This document shows, piece by piece, positions 19,472-28,605 of a DNA stretch of 64,000 nucleotides. Numbering within the stretch: the first letter of the stretch is position 1; the number at the start of each line of letters is the position of its first letter. Origin of the DNA: Acytostelium subglobosum LB1 (lineage: Eukaryota; Evosea; Eumycetozoa; Acytosteliales; Acytosteliaceae); NCBI RefSeq assembly GCF_000787575.1, contig NW_012236520.1, positions 434,001-498,000 on the forward strand, given 5' to 3'. The position numbers and the translations under genes are program-made. The notes beneath the pieces are model-generated. The model searched no databases, was not told where the DNA came from, and worked only from the letters and a program-made list of their open reading frames with translations.

Positions 19472-22400
19472 ATGTCATTCAAACCATCGACATCACCACA
19501 TCCTCCTCATGTTGGGTCATTGACAACATTCCCTCTGAAGCCACTGCCACATATGCCACCCTCTAAATCATTGCCACCCACACCACCACTTACAATCATA
19601 GGTGGCAAGCCACCACAACAACAACAACAACATCAACAACTATCACCTGATACTACTACTACAACACATACAACTCAGCTGTCACCTCCAACACCAGGCA
19701 AGTCACCACTACCCTATAGGAAACAGACGATGTTTACGACAACTATCACCACATCAACATCACCATCGATGTTCTCGAGACCAAAGAGTCCTCAGATGGA
19801 TGGACCTGGAAGTCCACCTGGAGGCGGTGGAGGCGGATGGCGTGTAGGCACCATTGGTAGAGTGCGCGCAGCTTCAACCAATCAATCACCATCACATTAT
19901 CAATCGCCAACATTCCATCTCCAAACAGGAATGAACTCACAGCTCCATGAAGGCCCCTCGCCGCCATCCACCTCCTCGTCGAATGGCAAGCCTCTCCCAC
20001 CCACACCACTCAAGACAAGTGGCTCGATACCAGCACCATCGCCCAGCAAGAACATGTCTTCGTCGATGCCTCAGCTACCCGTGGTGTCGCTGCCGCCCAT
20101 CGTCGACCCGCTGCCACTCAACAAGATATCGCTACTTCCCAAAGAAGTCAGTGCACCGCCCAACTCCCCACTCATGCATCGCAAGCACAGCATTGTTGGA
20201 AAGGTCAAAGGATTGCTGTTGCAATCGTCGCATGATAGCTCAGCGACATCAACTCAAGCCTCTGGCTCAATCCCAACGACGGCGAGCGCGACAGAGTCAT
20301 CGACGACCACCTTGTCAAAGGACAAGATTGATGTTGTTGCGATCTTTGGTTTGCCAAAAGGCGAGGCCCTGTTGGCAGAGTATCCATGCGCATATCGTAG
20401 ACATATTTCAAAGGCTGGCAAACTGTACATCACATCATCATACATTTGCTTCTACAGCATGATCTTCAAGAGCGAGATCAAGGAATGTTTCTCATTCCGC
20501 GACATTCGTCGTATCAAGCGAGTGACCTCCCTCGTCATTGGCAGCTCCATCGAATTGGCCATCGGAAGTCACAAGGTATGTTTTGATTGGAATAGTTCCA
20601 GCCCCGGCCCAGCATCACCCCTCACACACACTAACAACCTAATCAATCAAATAGTATGTCTTTGGAATGTTTGAAAACGTAGATGCAGTGCATATGGCTT
20701 GCTTGAGACAGTGGAACCATGTACAGGCCTTGTCAGATGTCAAGCCAATCACTATGCTCATGCCAAAGGTGTCATCGACTGCGGCGGCTGGACAGGAGCC
20801 AAAGGGCCGTGTACGCTTCACATCGTTCAGTATCAAGGATCGCAGCCAGACATCGGACAACCTGCTGGTAGTTCGATCAAGGAGTGATTCAATGCCATCA
20901 TACTCATCCAAGAAGAAGAAGGTCATTGACAATATTGTACATCAGCTCGTCACAAAGAAACCATCAAAGTCGCACCAGACACAACAACAACAACAACAAG
21001 ACAATCACACAACAACATCCACGAGCGAAGCTTCAAGCACGACATCACCAACAATCACTGGTGCATCGGCACCAGATACTCAACTTGGACAGAAGTACTC
21101 AACTCCACTCAAGGCTGGCCGCATGTCCCTCACCTTTGGCAAGCCCGTGGCCCAGGCATCTACTCCCAGCCCCCCTTCATCACCAAAGAATAACGAGCAA
21201 GAGTTTCCAACAACAGTAGGCTCTCCACCCAAGGACGCCCCAGTGGTCACACGTGAACGTACAAACACGCTGCTAAACATTATGAAGGGCGGTGGCCGCG
21301 TTGCCAAAAAGTTGGGCAACGTCATGGAGTCACACGAGCGCATCAACAAGATGCTCATATCGAGGAAGAGCAAGGAGGACACGTCACAGATGTACTTGAG
21401 AGAGGATGTGTTTGGTGTGCCCATCGAACAGCTGCGCGTTGACGACCGCTCGGCATGTCCCATCTTTGCCACACGACTGTTTGAGCACCTTGAGGCCATG
21501 GTCGAGGGCAGCAACAAGCAACTGTCCTCTACCAACACAATCATCACTATATACCTCCAGCAACATCAGCAGCAGCAGCAACAGAGCAAGGTCATCAATG
21601 CAATGAAGCCAACAGCCACCGCCACTGAACTATCGCGTTATGATAGACCACCTGCGATTGGAATGACAGAGATATCAATGGATGAGATGGAAGATTTGTT
21701 GCAGTCCAGCGATGACACCTCTGCGGGACAGAGCCTTGGCAAGCCTCCATCAGTGTCGATGCTTGAATCACTGATCCTGCAAACGAAACGTGGCAAGGAG
21801 GACTGCTTCAAACACTTCATCACGCCAGCCCATGATGTAGGTGATCTTCTCAAACACTTCCTGCGATCGCTGCCACAACCCTTGCTCCCCGAGGAACTGC
21901 TGGCGTGCGACGCCGTCGACGAGCCATTCTACAAGCTGAGTATGGTACGATCCGTGATCTTCTCCCGCCACGAGGCATGCTGGTCACTGTTCCGTCAGCT
22001 GATTGGTCACTTTGTTAGGCTGACCGACCACCATGTCAACCTGTATCGTAGCTCAATCATCAATCCGGACATGCAGGCATTTGGCCTAAGCGCTTCAATG
22101 TCCATGTCTATGTCACTATATCCGACCAAGCGTGAGATCCACGACCAGCTCTCACAAGTCTTTGGACCCCTGACCATTGGCGCCTCTCTCGACCTTCCCT
22201 CCACTCAGGCATCAATCCGCCTATTCAACTACATCCTTGACAACCACTTGGATATCCTATCCGTAAGTGTTGGGTACATGGGTCCTGGCAACAAGTACAC
22301 CTTACTCACACTCTGGCACGAACTCACACATATAGGATATGAGCGATAATGTACATTATATGATCAAGAAGGGTCGCCAGATTGTAAAGACTGCACCAAT

Positions 22401-23718
22401 CGATAGGATTATATCCAAGTTGACGGATGTAAACTATGTTGATGATGCACTGCTGGATACATTCAACCTTACACACAACGAATACTTCATGTCGACATTC
22501 CAGTACGTACAGACACTGGTCGGTATATTTATCGGTCACCAGAGCATTGACTTTGGCTTGTCATGGAAGTCCAAGCTCCGTGAGCGCGTGCTCTTTGTCT
22601 TGCGCAGTGTGGTCGAGACTCGACCAGCAATATTCTGGCCCACACCCGATGGCAACGAGGTGTTGCGACTCATTGGCACATTTGCCCGAGAGGAGACACT
22701 CAGTGCATCAAAGGAGGAGATCAAGCAGCTAGACTACCTCTTTGAGCGATCCAAACTCCTGCTCGATGGCGACCTTGTTAGTCTGAGCGCGATCGATGCC
22801 TACAGCTATCTGTTGCCCGTGGGCAAGTCCAATGTATCACCATCATCCTTTGGCAAGGTTGCTCCGTTGGCACGCAGTCAGACACACCAAGGCGAACACA
22901 TGCATATGCTGGCGAACACAAGATCGGCTCGTGTCTTTGACATTTTTGATGCCGACTTGTCCGAGATCGCGATGCAGGTGACATTGATCGACGAGCGCAC
23001 ATTCAAACAGCTGTCCAAGCAAGAGTTCCTGCTCAATCGCTTTGACAAGCCGGAGCAATCGCCAATGTTCCATAATATGGTGGCTAGTTTCAATCGATGG
23101 AGCTCATGGGTGGGATCAGAGGTCGTGGCTGTGCCCACGCCAGCCCAGCGCGCCGTTATCTTTGAGCGATTCATTGAGATTGCCAACAACCTGCTGGAGA
23201 TCAAGAACTTCCACGCCAGCTATGCGCTCACCATGGGACTACAACACTATGCAATCAAACGTTTGGCACAGAGCTGGGAGAAGGTGTCCAAGAAGTCGAT
23301 GCTCACATTCGACGCACTAAAGGCATTGTTTGACAGCGACAACAATCACAGGGCGTATCGCGAGCGCCTGCACCTATCCAAAGCGCCACTGATCCCCTAC
23401 GTTGGCATCTATTCAAAGGACCTTTTCGCGATAGGTGACTCATCTGCCACACTACTCGAGCAACCCAATCAACATCATATTCAAGGTCATTCACCAAGTA
23501 GTGTTGTTGGCAATGTGAGCGTACTCAATCTGGACAAGATGCGATCGATACATTGTATTATCAACACGATGGATAGCTATCGTCAACAGGCCTATCCATT
23601 GAAGAGAGTGGATTTACTCCAACAACTACTTCACGAGCGACAGATATTGAATGATGACGAGATGTATGAAAAGTCACTCTTGCTAGAGCACCGAGTTCAA
23701 CAACAACAACAACCATAG
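19472..23718 (+). CDS. GRAM-RhoGAP-RasGEF multidomain signalling protein
   Basis: Three exons (19472-20575, 20655-22262, 22336-23718) give 1364 aa. Residues 1-280 are Pro/Ser/Thr-rich, with many PxxP candidates for SH3 binding. A GRAM domain follows at about 289-395 (YPCAYRRHISKAGKLYITSS, IELAIGSHKYVFGMFENV), a lipid-binding fold. A RhoGAP-like domain lies at about 615-830 (DVFGVPIEQLRVDD, then LLKHFLRSLPQPLLPEELL). A RasGEF N-module starts near 905 (DRIISKLTDVNYVDD) and a CDC25 domain lies at about 1108-1355 (EIAMQVTLIDERTFKQL, FNRWSSWVGSEV, FIEIANNLLEIKNFHASYAL). It should activate Ras/Rap and may sense Rho/Rac. The GAP core lacks the usual GxFRxSG arginine-finger motif. D. discoideum also has RasGEFs with RhoGAP domains, but I do not assign a symbol. 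Confidence 0.88.
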
Positions 23719-23830
23719 TGTTCCAGCATCAATCAATATCACCTGATATGGATGGAGTGAAGTAATCATGTAAAATATATTTATTTATTTATTTATTTAT
23801 TTCCAACTATTTTATTTGATTGATCAAACC

Positions 23831-23920
23831 AGAGAATGGACACTGGACATCTCGAAGAAGTCTCCGCCCCAACTATGGATTTATCCACCTCATGGCAATC
23901 ATGGTCAACTTGTCTATTAA
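23831..23920 (+). mobile_element. Relic of TRE-type LINE ORF2
   Basis: The stretch from AGAGAATGGA through CACTGGACATCTC, GCCCCAAC and TCCACCTCATGGCAATCAT to GTCAACT matches, in order and nearly base for base, ORF2 of the LINE at about 45077-45170 in this window, apart from a deletion of roughly ten bases near its start. Only about 90 bp remain. Its position beside a tRNA-like locus fits the tRNA-targeting habit of dictyostelid TRE elements. Confidence 0.75.
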
Positions 23921-23967
23921 GGGTCAATCACCAATAGTCTGCCAAGGTGATTAGAACCAACATGGTT

Positions 23968-23972
23968 AAAAA
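23968..23972 (-). terminator. Pol III T5 terminator candidate
   Basis: Five T residues on the minus strand lie 26 nt past the end of the tRNA-like 5' half, where a Pol III transcript of the permuted locus would be expected to end. Confidence 0.45.
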
Positions 23973-23997
23973 GAGGGTTTGCAGCGACTAGGAGGTA

Positions 23998-24074
23998 TGT
24001 TATTCATTTGCTCTTCCGCTGAGCTAGGTGTGATTGGATACACACCGAGGGAGTTGAACCCACGACCTAATGAT
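23998..24074 (-). tRNA. Candidate circularly permuted tRNA gene, Val(AAC) if joined at 37/38
   Basis: On the minus strand the 3' half comes first: A38 (24074), TCATT, AGGTC, the T-arm GTGGG-TTCAACT-CCCTC and acceptor GGTGTG (24046-24041). After a short spacer (core TATCCAAT) comes the 5' half: CACACC, TA, D-arm GCTC-AGCGGAA-GAGC, A26, AATGA, then AUAACA as 32-37 (ending 23998). Rejoined, it has acceptor and D-stem pairing, a perfect AATGA/TCATT anticodon stem, U8, A14, G18, G19, A21, U33, G53-C61, T54, T55, C56, A58, a G15-C48 Levitt pair and a five-base variable loop. A and B boxes (TAGCTCAGCGG, GGTTCAACTCC) are intact but in reversed order, and T5 lies downstream at 23972-23968. Flaws are a 50-64 T-T mismatch and a weak 1-72 pair. 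The anticodon depends on the junction. A broken tRNA pair is the alternative. Confidence 0.6.
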
Positions 24075-24260
24075 TTTGCGTAAACGAAGTAACTAGTAAG
24101 GCTTTAGCCCTCCGAAAGCAGCTGCCAACTAATGTATCACTTAACCAATCAATAATGGGTCGACTTTCCCACTTTGTTCCCTGTTTCCAACTTTCCAACT
24201 ATCCACCCCCACATCCACTTCTACCCAATCAATCACTTGACCAACATTTGTTTATTATGA

Positions 24261-26612
24261 TCAGTTCTTTGTCACCTTGGTTGGCTTTGTAGATGTTGTT
24301 TGTTTGTCCATTGAACGCTTCTTATTCTCGTAGTTCCGTAGTCTATACTCTGCAATTATCGATTGAATTGATGGATTTGATTTGTAGGCCTCCATCATGT
24401 GCACGCCCTTTGTATCAAACACTGCTCCAATGTCCAAGAGATGTTGTAGCATTTGGACCTCATGTCTATTGATCAACATCTTTGTCTTTGTAGGCAGAAT
24501 GGTTGTCAGGACGTGTGACTTGACGTCGAGCTTGTCGGACCACTCCAAGACACAATCGAGTGGTCCAACACGGGAGTAATCCTGAATGGCAGTTTGAATC
24601 AGCTCCTCAAATTTGCCTTTACAGGCAGTGGGATCGATGGAGAATAGACTGTCCACAAGGTTTGAATTTGAATTCATAATGGCCAGAGTGATATAGTTAT
24701 GTGCTTGAGGCATCATCTTCGTATGTTGTTCAAAACAATGCATCATGAAATTGAGTTGTGAACATCTTGTAGCATTTTCCAACATGGTATGCAATGATCG
24801 ACGCCTTGTATCCTTGCTCGTCATAGGCCAGTGCTCCAAGATATGTTCCAACAATTGGATATTGCCAAGCTTGCCAACATCCGACCAAAAATAGTTGCAT
24901 GTTTCATCATACAACTTGGCCTCTGTGAGCAGTTTGAAGACACTTAGATGAGGACCACCATTGAGCAATGAATATCGACTTAGGAAACAGTGGGTGAGAA
25001 GGTTTGGAGTGCGTTGTCGTAGTACCTGTATGATATCTGTATTGTCATTCATTGCGGCCAACTTGGCAATAAACTTGATGGACTCCCTTTTGATAAGATT
25101 CGGCTTGGTACTCATGGAATACTCGAGCTGCTTGCCGTCAAACACAAACAGTGACAACCTATTCAAAGGGAATATCTTGTTGCCATCGGACAATAAGAAT
25201 TGCAACATGTCCATTGTACCATTGAACATCCGACGATCAATATTCTTCTTCACAGTGATGCCCATTGAGTTGAGATAGATGATCACTTTGAGACTCTTGT
25301 TATGATCGTGGGCATCGAGGAAGCTCTGATAGAGCGTGGTGGGGAGACGTTTGAGTGGGGCACCAGGATTAACATTTGATGTTATATGTTTGATTGCCAA
25401 ATGAGCCTGCTCCACACAACCATACTTGACAATGCTGTTGAAGACTCTGTAGTGTTTGGCAATGTTTCGATCGATCAGGTATGGTATGAGATGGCTGTCA
25501 CCACTTCGTATATAATCATCCAAAAAGAATGTTTGATACTTGGCACGATCAATCTTCTTCTTCAACACTGTCTTTGCCTTGATGATTGTAGACAACTCGC
25601 CAATCTTGATAAAGGCCAGTCGAGTACCATCGTCCAGTGTACTTTGAGATTGGACTGGAACATGATGTTGTTGTTGTAATGATGTTGTGTCCTTGATTGA
25701 TTTCTCAAGTAACGATGATGCGATATCATTTAGACCATCTGTATCGATTGAACAACTTGAGCACATTAGCCTGAGTTGTGCTATTAACTTCTCAGCCTGT
25801 TGTCCAAGTCTGCTCATCATCGATGGTATTGGCTCACCATCGTTGATTGATGTTGCAATATCAGGTAGCAATGACTCGATGAGTTGTTGGTCCTCTGTGA
25901 GTATGATGTCTTGTGGTCTTTGTAGTGAGTATGTCAGATACTTGTCGGCAAGATCCTTTGTGAATGAGTTTGGTTCGAGCATCAAACGGATGGTATTGGA
26001 CGATCTCTTTGCGAGGACCCTCTTGACCAGGTACTTATATCGTCTCTCCAGTTCGGCACGATGCGATGGTGTTTCAAGATCCCAAAGGTATTTGACGACG
26101 TAGTAATGACCGCGCTCTATTGCCTCCTTCATCAATTCGACCTCTCGTTTAAACACAACAGGCTTGGTCTGCTCGAGAAGTATCTGAACAACAGGCAGGT
26201 TGCCAGCTTTGACTGCATTCATAAGACAGTCCGTATTGTCAAAGTATGATTGATAGCGATTGTAGAACATTGTGAATGTGTCCTTGTCGATGGTGGAGCT
26301 TGAACATATTTGTGTAACATCATTCGAGCAGAGATTGATGTGCAGACTTCGTTTGATTCTATCTCGTAGAAGACCAAAGTGATTGTGTTTGATAATGGCC
26401 GCAGCCTCAGTCCATTGATCATAAGATGACATTGATGGAGATTCTTTGAACCCATCACTAAGCAATTGAATATATAATTTGTTCATCACTGTTGTAGTTG
26501 ACCAACTGTTTACAATCTGTTTACTATTATATAATCTAAACAATGAAATTATATATCTTAATAATGTTCTATTAGTTAGAACATTACTAATAATAGACAT
26601 ATGAGCTAACAT
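24261..26612 (-). CDS. Dictyostelid ankyrin-repeat-like protein, 783 aa
   Basis: One uninterrupted frame; the second in-frame Met (MSIISNVLTNRTLLRYIISLF) is a more likely start than the first. The N-terminal box (NRTLLRYIISLF) and the following YDQWTEAAAIIKHNHFGLL match the layout of the proteins at 463-2334 and 62574-64000. The body is helical repeats of ankyrin type with pieces such as GNLPVVQILLEQTKP, GHYYVVKYLWDL and LGNIQLLEHILEHWP. The C-terminus is basic (YENKKRSMDKQTT, TKPTKVTKN). Function is unknown; such proteins usually act in protein binding. It is convergent with the GRAM-RhoGAP-RasGEF gene and divergent from rae1. Confidence 0.8.
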   Translation of the reverse strand: MLAHMSIISNVLTNRTLLRYIISLFRLYNSKQIVNSWSTTTVMNKLYIQLLSDGFKESPSMSSYDQWTEAAAIIKHNHFGLLRDRIKRSLHINLCSNDVTQICSSSTIDKDTFTMFYNRYQSYFDNTDCLMNAVKAGNLPVVQILLEQTKPVVFKREVELMKEAIERGHYYVVKYLWDLETPSHRAELERRYKYLVKRVLAKRSSNTIRLMLEPNSFTKDLADKYLTYSLQRPQDIILTEDQQLIESLLPDIATSINDGEPIPSMMSRLGQQAEKLIAQLRLMCSSCSIDTDGLNDIASSLLEKSIKDTTSLQQQHHVPVQSQSTLDDGTRLAFIKIGELSTIIKAKTVLKKKIDRAKYQTFFLDDYIRSGDSHLIPYLIDRNIAKHYRVFNSIVKYGCVEQAHLAIKHITSNVNPGAPLKRLPTTLYQSFLDAHDHNKSLKVIIYLNSMGITVKKNIDRRMFNGTMDMLQFLLSDGNKIFPLNRLSLFVFDGKQLEYSMSTKPNLIKRESIKFIAKLAAMNDNTDIIQVLRQRTPNLLTHCFLSRYSLLNGGPHLSVFKLLTEAKLYDETCNYFWSDVGKLGNIQLLEHILEHWPMTSKDTRRRSLHTMLENATRCSQLNFMMHCFEQHTKMMPQAHNYITLAIMNSNSNLVDSLFSIDPTACKGKFEELIQTAIQDYSRVGPLDCVLEWSDKLDVKSHVLTTILPTKTKMLINRHEVQMLQHLLDIGAVFDTKGVHMMEAYKSNPSIQSIIAEYRLRNYENKKRSMDKQTTSTKPTKVTKN

Positions 26613-26997
26613 TGTTATTATTATTATTAGTATTAGTATTATCTGTTTGTTGTTGTATTGATTAAAACAAATAATTGTGACCTGTCTTCAACTCAAGCTA
26701 GCTCTAGAGAGGATATCTATGCTATTTTCCAAGAATCATTCTATTGACAATGTAACACTACCAAACATAGAAGTGATAAAGTTATGTATCCAAACTTGTC
26801 AGATCTGAGCTGGTACCACGCAAGTTCACCAAAAGCATCAGATTTCATTTTTTAGGTTAAAGTTATGGGTCAAAGCAAAGTTTTAAATACATGATGAAGC
26901 GCCAATCTTCATTGTTGTTTTATAACAAACAGATAATAATAATAATAACAACATATTCATATATACATACATCCCTTTGTTTTATAATCAATAAATA
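26613..26997. other. Divergent promoter region
   Basis: The 385 bp between the ankyrin-like gene and rae1 should hold both promoters. It is AT-rich with TTA/ATA runs at each end. No specific site stands out. Confidence 0.4.
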
Positions 26998-28352
26998 ATG
27001 TTTTCACAAGGTGATACAGAACTGCCAAGTCCTCCAAGTGATAGTATCTCATGTTTGAAGTTCTCACCACAGCAGAACTATCTCATTGCAGGATCATGGG
27101 ATAACAAGGTCAGATGTTGGGAGATCACTGCATCGAGCTACTCAGCACCTCAAGGTGTACCAAAGGCAATGGCTGACTACGAAGCACCGATTCTATGTAC
27201 AGATTGGATGCCTGTATGTTCATCACTACGACCATTCATTCATTCAATCATGTTGATCAATCGATATAACTAACATTCAAGTTCCTCATACATATAGGAT
27301 TGCACTAAAGTGATGATAGGAGGATGTGATAACAAGGCAAAGTTGTGGGACTTGGCTACCAATCAACTTACACAGATCGCTCAGGTATGTATCATCTTCG
27401 CGATCAATCAATCGATCAATCAACTAACAAATGAACATTCTATCACCCTCAGCATAACGCACCTATTAAGGACCTGTTTTGGATTAAAGAGAAGAATGTA
27501 ATGGTCACAGGTAGCTGGGACAAGACACTCAAGTACTGGGACATCAGACAACAGAATCCAGTCTTTTCAATCGATCTACCAGAGCGTGTCTATTCAATGG
27601 ACGTTGTCGGTGAGACATTGGCCATTGCGACCGCTGACAGGAAGGCACATGTATTCAACATGAACAATCCAAACCAACCATTCAAGGTATGTTATATATA
27701 GTGCAACTACTGATTGAGAAAATCATCTCACTTACTCATTCAATCAATCAATCGATCAATCATATGTAGAGCATTGAATCCCCACTCAAATATCAAACAA
27801 GATGTATCGCCCTGTTCACAGATCAGAAGGGATTCGCCCTTGGTTCAATAGAGGGAAGAGTTGCCATTCAATCATTCGAAGAGAATCCAGAGTAAGTAGT
27901 AGTACCCTTGAGTGAGATAACAGAGCCTGTCAACAACGCACACAACACTGACATGACATAACACATCATTCACTTGGTCTCAATCAAACATCAGTTATAC
28001 ATTCACATTCAAGTGTCATAGAGACCCGGTGGAGAAGAGCTCACAAAAGCCAGAGGTGGCATATGCAGTCAACAATATCTCATTTGCTCATCGATACACA
28101 ACGTTTGCCACAGCAGGATCAGATGGAACATTCAGCTTCTGGGACAAGGACTCAAAGAGCAGACTAAAGCAATTCAACAAACAGCCCAACTCTATCACTT
28201 CGGCGTCATTCAATGCAGACAACACATTGTATGCCTATGGTGTATCATACGATTGGTCACGAGGAATGAATCCAAGCGCTCCAAAGGACATCAAGATATG
28301 TGTCCACGTCGTACCCGACACCGAGATCAAAGGAAAGGGAAGAAAGAAGTGA
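26998..28352 (+). CDS. rae1: Rae1/Gle2 WD40 mRNA export factor
   Basis: Five exons (26998-27213, 27298-27384, 27453-27686, 27770-27891, 27995-28352) give 338 aa, near the usual 340-370 of the family. WD40 blades read [37 protein letters not shown] and [14 protein letters not shown]. The sequence between blades is the Rae1/Gle2 type ([86 protein letters not shown]). Rae1 binds the Nup98 GLEBS motif at nuclear pores, helps mRNA export and has a spindle-checkpoint role. The C-terminus is basic (KGKGRKK). All splice sites keep phase. Confidence 0.95.
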
Positions 28353-28605
28353 TCAATGTCGTCTTTCACAACCAATATCAACCAACTCAACAACAAAGTT
28401 CCAGTCAGCAGTGTCCCTCAATTTGGGAGCACTTTATTCAAGTGTCTTTCGTTCTTCTTTCAAATGAATATGATCAATCAACCAATCCGATCGATCAATC
28501 AAGTTTGCGAGTGTGGACCATGATGGTGTTGTCTTTAGTTTATCAATCAAGTCCTCGTTTGGGGACACGTCTATCTCATCAAGGTTGCTTGCTTGCTTGC
28601 TTGCT

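Larger units (their letters stand above)
23719..24260. other. Intergenic with TRE relic and permuted tRNA-like locus
   Basis: Between two convergent genes. Contains a TTTA tandem run near 23778-23805, a LINE fragment (23831-23920), a T5 stretch on the minus strand (23968-23972) and the tRNA-like locus (23998-24074). Confidence 0.6.
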
